Notes: generated by a model from the sequence alone, not told the origin. A stretch of DNA of 33,705 nucleotides from CADCWK01 sp964244115 (GCA_964244115.1 CAXTHM010000039.1:1-33705); one strand, 5' to 3'; counted from the first letter of the stretch, positions 17,188-26,194 are shown. Program-made: numbers and translations.

Positions 17188-17225
17188 CGTACAGATAAGA
17201 TAAGCACAGAGATCTGGAGGGTTCG

Positions 17226-18499
17226 ATGGCGCTACTGCTGACCAACGCACCCTTCCGGCGCCTGTGGTCGGCGGGGTTCTTCTTCCTGCTCGCGACGTGG
17301 TCGCTCTACACCGCCGTGCCGCTGCTGATCTACCGGGAGACGGGGTCGGCGCTGGCGTCCGGCACCGTGCTCGCGGTGATCTCGATCCCCGGCATCCTGC
17401 TCGGGCCGGTCGCCGGGGTACTGGTCGACCGGTGGGACCGGCGGCAGGTGATGCGGTGGGGGGCCGTCGCGCTGGCGGCGGTGATGCTCGTCGCGATCCC
17501 GTTCGCGGACGGAGCCAACCTGCCGGTGCTGTACGCGATCGTCCTCCTAGAGGCGGTGGTCTACGCGTTCTTCTCCCCGGCCGAGAGCGCCCTGCTGCCG
17601 ACCCTCGTCGAGGAGACCGACCTCAACGCCGCCAACTCGCTGAACGGGCTCAACGACAACCTCGCCCGGATCATCGGGCCGGTCATCGGCGCGTTCGTGC
17701 TGGCCCGGTTCGGCTTCGGGTGGANNNNNNNNNNTGCTGCGCGGCGCTCTACGGGCTGGGCTGGCTGGTCCTCTACGGCCTCGAAGCCCGGTCGGCGAAC
17801 GCCGCCGACCCGGAGGTCGCGCCGGACACCGCGATCTTGGCCGACGCGGAGGTTGCCGCCGAGCCGGTGGGCATTCGACGGTTCGGCCGGTCGGTCTGGG
17901 GGGAGCTGCGAGCGGGCGTTGCGACCGTCGCCGGCAACCGGCCGCTGCTGCTGGTCATGCTGGTCCTGGCCCTGATCATCCTCGCCGACATCCCGCTCTC
18001 GGCCATCCTGCCGGCCTTCGTCGTCGGGTCGCTCGATGCCGGGGAGGAGGGCTACGGGACGATCGTCTCGGTCCGCGGCGTCGCCGGGCTGCTCGGCGGG
18101 CTGCTGATCGCGTCGATCGGCCACCGGCTGCACGAGCGGACGCTGGTCATGGTCGGCGCCGCCACCGTCGGGGCCGGGATCATCGTGATCGGGCTGGCGC
18201 AGAGCTTCGTGGCGACGCTGATCGTCATGGTCGTGCTCGGGCCGGCCATCGCCGCCCTCCAGACCGGGATCTCGACGCTGCTCCAGAAGAACTCCGAGGA
18301 CGCCACCCGCGGCCGGGTCTTCGGGCTGCTCGGGACCGGGTCGGGCCTGATCACGCTGGTCGCCAGCCCGGTCGCCGGGGCGCTGGCCGAAGTCTCCAGC
18401 CCGCCGGTCGTCGTCGTCGCGTCGGGCGTGCTCTACCTGCTGGCGGTCACGCTGATCGTCGCGGCGTTCCGGAACCGCACCGGCGCGGCAACCGCGTGA
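17226..18499 (+). CDS. MFS transporter, with assembly gap
   Basis: An MFS carrier of the MFS_3/TetA-like multidrug type. It begins LLTNAPFRRLWSAGFFF, and the loop DRWDRRQVM between helices 2 and 3 is the family signature region. FFSPAESALLPTLVEE and the NSLNGLNDNLARIIGPVIG segment are typical of enterobactin-exporter/EntS-like members. GGAGG at 17216-17220 precedes ATG 17226. The 10-N gap at 17725-17734 falls at about residue 166, and the frame changes across it. The second half has the usual six helices with an ATRGRVFGLLGTGSGL loop. Substrate unknown; possibly drug or siderophore export. Confidence 0.88.
17725..17734. other. Assembly gap (10 N)
   Basis: Placeholder-length gap within the MFS gene. 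Confidence 0.95.
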
Positions 18500-18602
18500 C
18501 ATCACCGATTGCCAGTGGGCGGCTGGATCTGTCCATCAGGAGGGCTAACAGGTACGATGCGTCCCGCAGCGACATCGGGCTGAAACCACACAGGGAGCAG
18601 CC

Positions 18603-19163
18603 GTGATCGCGCGGTGGAAGCGTCGGCAGGGCGCAGGACAGCCGGAGCTTCCGGGAATGGTCGCCGCATCAGACGGGCCATCCGTAGAGGAGGTCTACCA
18701 TGATGCTGCCCTCCAGTTCCTGACTATCCAGATCAGTACGAGCGATGTCCTTGACGCCCGAACATTCCAGGCATTCACCATTGGCAGCACGGTGTTGCCC
18801 CTCACATTCGCGTTGCTCAATCTTAGCGACCGTGAGGTGCCGATCGTAGCCAACTGGGCGCTTGGTGTCGCGCTTGGATGCTACGTCCTGCTTCTCACGA
18901 TGGCCACGCGCGTCAGCTTCATCAGAGCATTGGAGTACCGACCGAATATCGCCGAGTTGCAGGGACACACCGCTCGTTACCGATCACTGGAACTCGGCGG
19001 ACGGTCGCTTGAAGGATGGGTGGCCGATGAATACCTAGCATCGATATCGGAGAACCGAGGAGTCCTCGTCACGAAATCGCGCTGGGTCGGGGCACTGACA
19101 GCCATGCTTTTCGCTGAAGGCCTCTGCCTGGCGATCGCGGCCTTGCTGACCCTGCTCCTGTAG
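18603..19163 (+). CDS. Membrane protein of unknown function (186 aa)
   Basis: Starts at GTG 18603 with GGGAG upstream. After a soluble N terminus rich in charged residues it has three hydrophobic segments: about 58-76, 84-105 and 163-186, the last ending LLTLLL at the C terminus. Between segments 2 and 3 lies a soluble region of some 55 residues (RALEYRPNIAELQGH and on). I recognise no family. A hand-counted row (18721-18780) gives 31/60 GC, lower than the flanking metabolic genes, which hints at recent acquisition. Its stop is one base from that of a convergent 39-aa ORF. Confidence 0.75.
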   Translation: MIARWKRRQGAGQPELPGMVAASDGPSVEEVYHDAALQFLTIQISTSDVLDARTFQAFTIGSTVLPLTFALLNLSDREVPIVANWALGVALGCYVLLLTMATRVSFIRALEYRPNIAELQGHTARYRSLELGGRSLEGWVADEYLASISENRGVLVTKSRWVGALTAMLFAEGLCLAIAALLTLLL

Positions 19164-19164
19164 C

Positions 19165-19284
19165 CTATTGCGAGCGAACGCTCTTCGGCGGCGGGAACGG
19201 GTTTGGGGTCCGGATGATGATGTTGGACGGTCCAGGCGGCGGCGGAGCCGGTGGCAAACGTGTTTGGGATGGGGCAACGGCCAT
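19165..19284 (-). CDS. Proline-rich 39-aa small protein
   Basis: ATG 19284 is preceded by a strong GAGAGGAG site. The product starts MAVAPSQTRLPPAPPPPGP, continues SNIIIRTPNPFPPP and ends KSVRSQ. It is too short for a domain and has no membrane segment. A TATACT element lies about 27 bases before the start and could be a -10 box, but no good -35 is seen. It is convergent with the membrane protein at 18603-19163, one base between stops. No function is known to me; it could be a secreted or modified peptide, or a chance ORF. Confidence 0.45.
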   Translation of the reverse strand: MAVAPSQTRLPPAPPPPGPSNIIIRTPNPFPPPKSVRSQ

Positions 19285-19351
19285 TGGGTGCTCCTCTCTT
19301 CGTGCGTCAAGTATACCGCCCGTGCGGTCGGTACCCGTTACCCAAGGGCCG

Positions 19352-20209
19352 CTAGAGCAGCGGGGCCTGCTTGGCATCGGAGACGTGCTGTCGCCACGAG
19401 TGCTTCGGCTCGAAGCCGAGCAGCTCGCGGGCGGCTTCGATCGCGAACAGGGACTGGTAGTCGCCCAGCTCGTGCCGGAGCTCGACGTCCGGGAAGACGG
19501 CCTGCATCAGTTCCGCCGTCGGCGTCGTCATGGTGGTGTCGATCGCCGCGATGATGACGTTGTGCGAGCCCGTCACCGGCGCCTCCAGCCCGAGCCGGCA
19601 GGCCTGGGCGACGTCGCGGACATCGATGTAGCTCCACAGGTTCCACTTCCGGGCCGAGGGGTCTCCCCAGGCGCCACGGAGGTTGTCGTACTCGTCCGGG
19701 CGGAAGATGTTCGAGAAGCGCAGCCCGACGAACGGGATCCCGGACCACTCGGAGATGTGCGCCGCCATCGTCTCGCCGACGACCTTCGAGAGGGCGTAGG
19801 TCGAGGTCGGGAGCGGGAAGTGGGCCTCGTCGATCGGGGCGTAGCGCGGCGGTGTCTCGAACGGCAGCCCGAGCGTCGTCTCGCTGGACGCCCAGACGAC
19901 CCGCTTCAGCTTTAGCAGCGCCGCGGCGAGGAAGACGTTGCTGTTCATCGCCGTGTTGACGGTGAAGGTGTGGGCTGGCGTCGAGATATCTCCGGAGGGG
20001 ATATTGGCGAGGTGGACGACGCCCTCGCAGCCGGCCAGCGCCTCGACGGTCTGCCCGTAGTCCGTCACGTCGACCTGCAGGACGCGGACGCCGAGGTCAG
20101 CCGGCCCAGCCGCGACATCGACCGCGACGACCTCGTGGCCGTGGGCGAGCAGGTCCCGTACGACCGCCTGGCCCGCCTTGCCGCTGGCTCCCGTTACGCA
20201 CACCTTCAT
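19352..20209 (-). CDS. NAD-dependent epimerase/dehydratase
   Basis: A 285-aa extended short-chain dehydrogenase. The NAD-binding GASGKAG is at residues 7-13, the Ser of WASSE near 108-109 and the catalytic YALSK at 138-142. DVRDVAQACRLGLEAP is the family's C-terminal pattern. ATG 20209 with AGAAGGGA upstream is preferred over the longer open frame, which adds a low-complexity Arg-rich stretch. Relatives act on nucleotide sugars or as sugar-acid dehydrogenases (uronate dehydrogenase-like), and the short length favours the latter type. Transcribed alone. Confidence 0.88.
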   Translation of the reverse strand: MKVCVTGASGKAGQAVVRDLLAHGHEVVAVDVAAGPADLGVRVLQVDVTDYGQTVEALAGCEGVVHLANIPSGDISTPAHTFTVNTAMNSNVFLAAALLKLKRVVWASSETTLGLPFETPPRYAPIDEAHFPLPTSTYALSKVVGETMAAHISEWSGIPFVGLRFSNIFRPDEYDNLRGAWGDPSARKWNLWSYIDVRDVAQACRLGLEAPVTGSHNVIIAAIDTTMTTPTAELMQAVFPDVELRHELGDYQSLFAIEAARELLGFEPKHSWRQHVSDAKQAPLL

Positions 20210-20691
20210 GGGTTCGGTCCCTTCTCGCGTCTGTCCGGTCACCCACCGTCGCCCGGCGAGCGGTCTTGCTGCTGAGGGGCAGTGCAAGAAGCTGACCGGG
20301 CCGTCGCGATCGGGTCCGTGCCGACCCGACATGGTCGTTCGGTCGCGGGCTCGGCCAGCGCCGATCGTGTAGCGCACGATACGACGTGGACACGTCCTGA
20401 CTCAGTATGCCGTGCAGGCACCAGGGAGCCGGTCCACGTTCGCGCTCCCGGGCGGCTTCGGCGCCGGGCTTGGGGCTCGACCGCCAGGCACCAGCCGGTC
20501 AGGAAACGGCTCTCTAGTCCCGGAAGTTGACGTAGAGCGGGAATCAGATCAGCCAGCACCGCGCCAGCCGCCGGGGTCTTTCCCCGCCCTGTACGATCGA
20601 CCAAGCATACCGGGGGCTCACGTCCGGTTGATGGCGTCCCGGTCACGCCAGTGTGACGACCGCACGGTCACGCCGATCCCGGGTGGCGGTG
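20210..20691. other. Gene-free spacer
   Basis: No protein-like frame was convincing. Short hairpins are visible, such as ATCGTG/CACGAT near 20367-20385 and GTCAC/GTGAC near 20642-20657. Nothing else I can name. Confidence 0.5.
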
Positions 20692-21003
20692 TCAGCCGGG
20701 ATCGTCCGCGAGCCAATGGATCCGGAACCGGTCGACCTCGATCGGCTCGGCCGCCGACAGCGCGGCGCGGAACAGGTCGTCGTCGTCCTGATTGAACGAG
20801 GCGATGCTGCCGCGCCGCGAAGTCGCCGCGTCCGGCTCGACCGTCGCGATCTCATACCGCGGAAACCGCGTCGCGGAGCGGGTCTGGGACTCGTCGTACC
20901 AGTCGGCCCGACCGGCGATGCGAACCAGCACCCTGCCCGATCGTTGGGTACTGGGGGTGCCGTTCAGTCCGCGATCCATGTCCCTGCGCCTGCGCCTTTC
21001 CAT
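20692..21003 (-). CDS. Hypothetical protein (103 aa)
   Basis: ATG 21003 has AGAGG eight bases upstream; an internal ATG at 20979 is an alternative. The protein is soluble and arginine-rich at the start, then has a plausible folded part: GRVLVRIAGRADWYDES, FPRYEIATVEPDA, and SFNQDDDDLFRAALSAAEPI, ending FRIHWLADDPG. No family is recognised. It stands alone between an epimerase and an oxidoreductase gene. Confidence 0.5.
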   Translation of the reverse strand: MERRRRRDMDRGLNGTPSTQRSGRVLVRIAGRADWYDESQTRSATRFPRYEIATVEPDAATSRRGSIASFNQDDDDLFRAALSAAEPIEVDRFRIHWLADDPG

Positions 21004-21351
21004 GCGTCCGACCTCTGGACACCCAGGAAAGTCCTCTGTGACCCATCATAGCCCACGGCGTTTCGGTGCTTGCATCCCGAACCTGACGGCTCAGTCGAGT
21101 CACCAGGATTTCCGCACGGGCAGATTGACCTGGCTACGTGTCACCGCGACTGTCCTCCCTCGATGCCGGGTCGCCCATAATGACGATCGACCGCCGGCCC
21201 AGCCCCGCTCCCATCATCGCGCCGCCGGTCAACGGGTCGGGACGACACGCAGGGCGCGCATCCCGGCGAACGGTTCGTGCGATAGGATCATGCGGATGAC
21301 GCCCGGCGTGGGCATCGACGACCCCGACCAGACACCAGGGAGAGACAGACG
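21004..21351. other. Gene-free spacer upstream of LLM oxidoreductase
   Basis: No protein-like frame. CCATAATG at 21174-21181 recurs at 25241-25248 ahead of the SDR gene and may be a -10 element, but no good -35 is present. Otherwise unremarkable. Confidence 0.4.
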
Positions 21352-22347
21352 ATGGCCGAGTCAACGCTGGCGGATACGAGCGCACAGGTCGCCCAGACGA
21401 CCGCCCACCGGCGCTGGCCCGAATCGACGCGGACGATGAGCTTCGGCCTGATGGTCCCGCTCGGCGAGGGCAGCCACTTCGGCGGGACGGCGGCGCCGTC
21501 CTTCGACCAGATCCATGAGATCGTCCGGACGGCGGACGCGGCCGGGATCGAGATCGCCTGGTTCGCCGACCACTTCTCCTCCCCGCCCAGCAAGGACATG
21601 GACCGCGAGCGCGGCTGCTGGGAGGCCTTCAGCCTGATGGCCGGGCTGGCCGGGGCGACGAAGGACCTCGGCATCGCCTACGGCCCGATGGTCGCCTGCG
21701 CGACGTTCCGCAACGCCGGCCTGCTGGCCCGGATGACGGAGACGATCGACGAGATCTCCGGCGGGAAGTTCATCCTCGGGCTCGGCGCCGGCTGGCACCG
21801 CCCGGAGTACGACGCCTACGACTACCCGTTCGACCACCGCGTCAGCCGCTTCGAGGAGATCATCCACGTCGTCGCCCAGATGCTGCGCGAGGGCGAGTCG
21901 ACGTTCGCCGGCGAGTACACCCGGACCGCCGACGCCCACAACCGGCCGGCCGGCCCACGGGCGAAGACGGGCGGCGCCCCGATCCTGATCGGCTCCTCGG
22001 GCGACCGGATGCTCGGCATCCTCGCCCGCTACGCCGACGCCTGGAACACCGGCTGGCAGCACGAGATCGACGCCGTCCGGGAGAACTTCGCCAAGCTGGA
22101 CGCGGCCTGCGACGCCGTCGGCCGTGACCCGAAGAGCGTCGTCCGGACCGTCGGCGGCAACATCGGGCTCGACGGGGCGACCAATCGCCGCGGCGCGATG
22201 CTGACCGGCAGCGACGACGAGATCACGACCCGTCTGATCGAGTTCCGCGATTTCGGCACCGACCATTTCATCGTCGGGCTCGATCCCGCCACCCCGGAGA
22301 GCGTCGAGCACCTCGGCCGGATCATCGCGCAGGTCGATCGCGCCTAA
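21352..22347 (+). CDS. LLM class (F420-dependent type) oxidoreductase
   Basis: A 331-aa TIM-barrel flavin/F420 oxidoreductase of the bacterial luciferase-like family (PF00296). Typical blocks are FGLMVPLGEG at 31-40, AGIEIAWFADHFSSPP, the YGPMVACATFRNAGLLARM strand, KFILGLGAGWHRPEYDAY and PILIGSSGDRMLGILARYAD. Length is normal. ATG 21352 has a strong AGGGAGAG site; a later ATG at 21436 (MSFGLMVPL) is where homologues often begin. Whether it uses F420 or FMN cannot be decided from this sequence. Substrate unknown. Confidence 0.88.
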   Translation: MAESTLADTSAQVAQTTAHRRWPESTRTMSFGLMVPLGEGSHFGGTAAPSFDQIHEIVRTADAAGIEIAWFADHFSSPPSKDMDRERGCWEAFSLMAGLAGATKDLGIAYGPMVACATFRNAGLLARMTETIDEISGGKFILGLGAGWHRPEYDAYDYPFDHRVSRFEEIIHVVAQMLREGESTFAGEYTRTADAHNRPAGPRAKTGGAPILIGSSGDRMLGILARYADAWNTGWQHEIDAVRENFAKLDAACDAVGRDPKSVVRTVGGNIGLDGATNRRGAMLTGSDDEITTRLIEFRDFGTDHFIVGLDPATPESVEHLGRIIAQVDRA

Positions 22348-22413
22348 GCCCCTTCGGGTTGTCCGGGAGCGGAGTCGCCGACCCCGGCCAGCCCATCCCT
22401 CCCCACCCGCTGA

Positions 22414-22653
22414 TGCGGACCCGGTCCGGTCTCGCTGGCCCCGAACGAGGAGTCCGCCAATGCCATCGACGCGGATCGTCCGATTGCTGTCGAGATCCGC
22501 GACGGGCTCGTGCTGAGGACCGGCGATGCCCGCGCGACGGTCGTCCACACCGTCCCCGGCGGGACGGAGACGACCGCCGACACGATCTCATTCGCCCGGC
22601 AGGGCAACGGGTTCGTCATCTCCGGCGCCGTGCTCGGTGTGGCGAAGGCATAG
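22414..22653 (+). pseudogene. Possible C-terminal gene remnant
   Basis: An open frame reads DADRPIAVEIRDGLVLRTGD, continues TVPGGTETTADTISFARQGN and ends SGAVLGVAKA at TAG 22651-22653. It looks like protein of normal composition, but has no start codon with a ribosome site and no recognised family. I take it as a fragment. Confidence 0.3.
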
Positions 22654-22813
22654 CCCGACCCGACCGACCAGCATGAAGCGCCCTCCATGCGTGGATGGTG
22701 AGGTCTTGATGCTGGTCGATTGCACCTTCCCGCGATGGCCTGGGCGACCACTCGACCGAGGGTCGCGGGCTCTCGCTCACGCCGCGCTGGCCCTGAACGG
22801 CACCAGCAGGCGC

Positions 22814-22833
22814 CATCGCCCCGCGGGGCGATG
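22814..22833. repeat. 20-bp perfect palindrome of the REP-like family
   Basis: CATCGCCCCGCGGGGCGATG is fully self-complementary and nearly matches the ATCGCCCTGCGGGGCGAT block at 2696-2715. Confidence 0.6.
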
Positions 22834-22922
22834 CCCGGTGGACCGGGCTCGGCCACCTGTCGACTTCCACGCAACATCGCCACCGAATGAGACGGTATGG
22901 GGCAGCGTTGCGCCCGGAACAC

Positions 22923-22980
22923 CATCTCGCCTGGCGGCGAAGGCCGCCGCCGCGGCCAGACTCGCCAGCGAAACTCGCGC
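22923..22980. repeat. REP-like dispersed repeat (degenerate copy 2)
   Basis: The order CGCCTGGCGGCGA, GGCCGCCGCCGCGGCC, GACTCGCCAGC parallels the copy at 2696-2755. The rest of the 22654-23132 spacer has no gene I can support. Confidence 0.45.
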
Positions 22981-23132
22981 TGCTCCCCGACGAGCACCGC
23001 ACCGTCTGTCGCGCGAGTCGTCGGGGCGAATGACACGCTGACCGAGTTGTTTGCTACGATCGGTCGGCAGGGCCCGGCGACCAGCCCGACGTGGTGCCTG
23101 GTCACGGTCCTGATGAGACGAGGAGCTGGGAC

Positions 23133-24227
23133 ATGCCGGCGTCTGAACAGGTGCGGGTCGGAATCGTCGGTCTTGGCGTCGTCGCGCAGGTCACCCACAT
23201 CCCGGTCCTTGCCAGCCTGCCCGATCGCTTCGCGATCACGGCGATCTGCGACGTCTCCCGCCAACTCGTGGACGCGATCGGTGACCGGCTCCACCTGCCG
23301 GCCGATGCTCGCCACACCGACGCCAACGAGCTCGTCGCCCGGCCGGACATCGACATCGTCTTCATCCTGACCAGCGACGAGTACCACGCGGAGCAGGCGG
23401 TCGCCGCGCTGGGCCAGGGCAGACATGTCCTGATCGAGAAGCCGATGGCGCTCAACCAGCGTGACGCCGAGGCGATCATCCGGGCCCGCGACGCCGCCGG
23501 CCGGCAGGTGATCGTCGGCTACATGCGCCGCTTCGCCGACGCCTTCACCCAGATGAAGGGACGACTGCCCGAGCTGGGTCCGATCACCTACGTCCGGGTG
23601 CGGGACATCATCGGGCCGAACGCCTGGTTCATCGACCAGGTCGCGGACATCCTCAGCTTCGACGACCTGACCGCCGCCCAGACGTGGGACCGGTCCGACC
23701 GCGGCCGGGAGCAGGTCGGGGAGGCAATCGGGGAGGCCGCGCCCGACCTCGTCAGCGCCTACCGAATGCTCTGCGGTCTCGGCAGCCATGACCTGTCGGC
23801 GATGCGCGAACTGATCGGGATGCCGGACCGCGTCATCGCCGCGGAGACCTGGCGGGACGGACGCTTCACCGTCGCGACGTTCGCGAAGGGCGATTTCCGG
23901 GTCACGTTCGAGATGGGCGTCGACCGGCAGGGGCGGTTCGACGCCCACATCGCCGTCTACGGCGAGACCGGCACGATGACCGTCGCCTACGACACGCCCT
24001 ACATCCGTCACCTGCCGACGACGCTGACGATCGAGCGGACCGACGGTGACGAATACCACGTCGAGACGATCCGCCCGACTTTCACCGACCCGTACACCCG
24101 CGAGCTGATCCACGTCCACGATGTGCTCCACGGCCGCGCGACGCCGAAGACGACGCCGGAGGATTCGCTGGCTGACCTCGACCTGTTCCGGCGGATCATC
24201 GATCGGGTCCGCGCCAACCGGACGTAG
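23133..24227 (+). CDS. Gfo/Idh/MocA family oxidoreductase
   Basis: A 364-aa NAD(P)-dependent dehydrogenase. The Rossmann motif GLGVVA is at 13-18 and EKP at 102-104. The HDLSAMRELIG segment provides the family's conserved D/H region in the C-terminal domain. AGGAG at 23121-23125 precedes ATG 23133. An insertion-like stretch around 185-215 (RSDRGREQVGEAIGEA) makes it distinct from the member at 6606; the two are paralogues of different subgroups. Substrate is probably a sugar or polyol. No transporter is adjacent. A strong hairpin follows the gene. Confidence 0.9.
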   Translation: MPASEQVRVGIVGLGVVAQVTHIPVLASLPDRFAITAICDVSRQLVDAIGDRLHLPADARHTDANELVARPDIDIVFILTSDEYHAEQAVAALGQGRHVLIEKPMALNQRDAEAIIRARDAAGRQVIVGYMRRFADAFTQMKGRLPELGPITYVRVRDIIGPNAWFIDQVADILSFDDLTAAQTWDRSDRGREQVGEAIGEAAPDLVSAYRMLCGLGSHDLSAMRELIGMPDRVIAAETWRDGRFTVATFAKGDFRVTFEMGVDRQGRFDAHIAVYGETGTMTVAYDTPYIRHLPTTLTIERTDGDEYHVETIRPTFTDPYTRELIHVHDVLHGRATPKTTPEDSLADLDLFRRIIDRVRANRT

Positions 24228-24270
24228 CGAAGACATCACGGCTGGCCCATCGGGACGACGATGCCCGAAT

Positions 24271-24319
24271 CGCGTTCCGGGGACACCCTGTCGCGTTGTC
24301 AGGTAGTCCCCGGAACGCG
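24271..24319 (+). terminator. Strong inverted repeat after Gfo/Idh/MocA gene
   Basis: CGCGTTCCGGGGAC (24271-24284) and GTCCCCGGAACGCG (24306-24319) form a perfect 14-bp stem, with CCTG/CAGG pairing inside the loop. It lies 43 bases past the stop. Without a T run it may be a repeat rather than a true terminator. Confidence 0.5.
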
Positions 24320-24349
24320 AGGGCGAGGGCTTGCCGCGCATCCCGACAC

Positions 24350-24598
24350 GCCTCCCGATGGCCCCACCCGTGGGCCGTCATCGCCGCCGCCACGCTCGTC
24401 CTCGCCATCGCCGGCCCGATGGCTGTTCCGCGGGCGGGGACCGCGCCATCGGGCCGCGCCGTCGATCGGGTCGATCTCGCGGCGCTCCTCGCCTTCACGT
24501 ACTCCCTGACGCAGGGCGACACGCTGGACGCCGACGCCTTCATCGCCGGCTGGCTGCCCGACGTCCAGGCCGCGGTGGACCCGCTCGAGCGCAGGTGA
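24350..24598 (+). pseudogene. Possible remnant of a secreted-protein gene
   Basis: An open frame reads a hydrophobic stretch, WAVIAAATLVLAIAGPMAVP, followed by DLAALLAFTYSLTQGDTL and ending DVQAAVDPLERR. It resembles a signal peptide plus the beginning of a mature protein, but there is no suitable start codon or ribosome site. No family recognised. Confidence 0.25.
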
Positions 24599-24613
24599 TC
24601 GCTGGTTGTCATC

Positions 24614-24717
24614 GGTTGGGGAGCAGTCCCCTCCCCCAGCGAAGCGAGAACCCCTCTCCGGGCGTGAGCGCCGCGGCCCGAAACGAGCCGGGGAGGGGAC
24701 AGTCCCCGCGACCAACC
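24614..24717. repeat. Nested inverted-repeat element
   Basis: GTCCCCTCCCC at 24626-24636 is the exact complement of GGGGAGGGGAC at 24690-24700. CCCCTCTCCGG at 24651-24661 offers a competing pairing with CCGGGGAGGGG, and outer GGTTGGGGA/TCCCC...CCAACC arms extend the structure. It shares CCCCTCTCCGG with the element at 11637. Confidence 0.6.
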
Positions 24718-24760
24718 TCTCCAATGATCACCACTGACCACCACGCCCGGATGACAACGG

Positions 24761-25135
24761 TCACGCCGTATCGACGAGGCAGAACTCGTTGCCCTCCGGG
24801 TCGGCCATCAGGTAATGCCGGTTGCCCGGCCCGGTGCCGAGCAGCCGTTGCGTCGTCGCGCCCAGCCCTTCCAGTCGTTGCCGCTCAGCCTCGAAGGTCG
24901 TGCCAGCGGTGACGCGCAGGTCGAGGTGGAGGCGGTTCTTGGCGACCTTGCCTTCGGGCACACGCTGGACGCAGATCCGTGGCCGGCGACCGTCCGGGTG
25001 CTCGACCCACGACCAGTCCGCGCCGCCCTCGACCTCGACCTCGACCTCGGCCCAGCCAAGCGCACTCGCCCAGAATCGCCGCACCGTCGCCATGTCGTCG
25101 CTGTCGATCACGATCGCGTCCAGCTCCACTGCCAT
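24761..25135 (-). CDS. VOC family (glyoxalase-like) protein
   Basis: A 124-aa single-unit vicinal oxygen chelate protein. It begins VELDAIVIDSDDMATVRRFW, the usual first beta-alpha unit, and ends YLMADPEGNEFCLVDTA, the closing strand with the conserved PEGNEFCL pattern (Glu as a potential metal ligand). HLDLRV in the middle fits the second unit. ATG 25135 has GGGAG upstream; the much longer open frame runs antisense to the SDR gene and is not coding. Relatives include glyoxalases, dioxygenases and antibiotic-binding proteins; the role here is open. Confidence 0.85.
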   Translation of the reverse strand: MAVELDAIVIDSDDMATVRRFWASALGWAEVEVEVEGGADWSWVEHPDGRRPRICVQRVPEGKVAKNRLHLDLRVTAGTTFEAERQRLEGLGATTQRLLGTGPGNRHYLMADPEGNEFCLVDTA

Positions 25136-25303
25136 CCCTGCTCCCTTTCCGGACCGTCCCGCAGGCGACCCGCATCTCGTCGGCTCGCACGGTTCCCGCG
25201 ACACCATCGACCATCCCGCCGCAATCGGGCAGCGCTTGCCCCATAATGGCGGTCCGTCCGGCGCAGTGGCCGGCACGGCGATCCCCAGCGAGAGGACAGG
25301 GTC

Positions 25304-26194
25304 ATGGCACGGACGTGGTTCATCACCGGCTCGTCGTCTGGCTTCGGTCGCCAGATGACCGAAATCCTGCTCGCCCGGGGCGACACCGTCGCGGCCACGG
25401 CCCGGCGCCCGACCTCGCTCTCCAACCTGGTCGACCGCTACGGCGACCGGATCTGGACCGCGCAACTCGACGTGACGGACACGGCCCAGGTCCGGCAGGT
25501 CATGGCCGACGCCTTCACGGCGCTGGGCCGGATCGACGTCGTGATCAGCAACGCCGGCTACGGGTTGGCCGGGGCCGCCGAGGAACTGAGCGACCGGCTG
25601 ATCGAGCGCCAGATCGCGACCAACCTGCTCGGCTCGATCCAGGTCGGGCGGGCGGCGATCCCGCGGCTGCGCGAGCAGGGCGGCGGCCGGATCATCCAGA
25701 TCGGCAGCATGGGCGGCCAGCACGCATCGCCCGGCCTGAGCCTCTACCACGCGACCAAGTGGGGGATCGAGGGCTTCTACGAGAGCGTCATGAAGGAGAT
25801 CGCGCCGTTCGGCATCGAGGTGACGATCGTCGAGCCCGGCCGAGCCCGGACGGAATTCGTCGGCGGCAGCATGGTCTTCTCGGACCACCTCGAGGTCTAC
25901 GACGACATCATGGACCACTTCCGCGCCCTGGCGTCCGGCGATATCGACGGCCGAACGGCGGCGGCGATGGCTCCCGGCGACCCGCGCAAGGTCGCCCAGG
26001 CGATCATCGACTCGGTCGACGTCACCCCCGCCCCGCGACGGCTGACCCTCGGCAGCGACGCCTACGACACGATGACGGCATCGCTCCGGGAGCGGCTGGC
26101 GGAGATGGAGGCCAACCGCGATCTCGCCTACAGCACCGACGCCGACGACGTCGTCGCCGCCCGCGCCCGGGCCGAGTCCCGCGTCAACCAGTAG
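25304..26194 (+). CDS. SDR family NAD(P)-dependent oxidoreductase
   Basis: A 296-aa classical short-chain dehydrogenase. The cofactor motif TGSSSGFG is at 8-15, NAG at 82-84, the catalytic Ser near 134, and Tyr147/Lys151 in YHATK. PGRARTEF follows in the expected place. ARRP after the second strand contains the Arg favouring NADP(H). A GAGAGG site precedes ATG 25304. Length is slightly above the 250-aa core because of a C-terminal extension, as in the retinol dehydrogenase-like subgroup. It is divergent from the VOC gene. Confidence 0.9.
   Translation: MARTWFITGSSSGFGRQMTEILLARGDTVAATARRPTSLSNLVDRYGDRIWTAQLDVTDTAQVRQVMADAFTALGRIDVVISNAGYGLAGAAEELSDRLIERQIATNLLGSIQVGRAAIPRLREQGGGRIIQIGSMGGQHASPGLSLYHATKWGIEGFYESVMKEIAPFGIEVTIVEPGRARTEFVGGSMVFSDHLEVYDDIMDHFRALASGDIDGRTAAAMAPGDPRKVAQAIIDSVDVTPAPRRLTLGSDAYDTMTASLRERLAEMEANRDLAYSTDADDVVAARARAESRVNQ

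Noticed and set aside
20239..20646. 135-codon minus-strand frame in the spacer
   Set aside because: No ribosome site, no conserved pattern, high Arg/Pro content; most likely chance in GC-rich DNA.
22344..24341. 665-codon open frame on the minus strand
   Set aside because: Antisense to the Gfo/Idh/MocA gene with its clear motifs. It is a GC-rich shadow frame with no recognisable domain.
25236..25250. CATAAT as the -10 box of the SDR gene
   Set aside because: No -35 element at the right distance; the same CCATAATG occurs at 21174, but the evidence is too thin to annotate.
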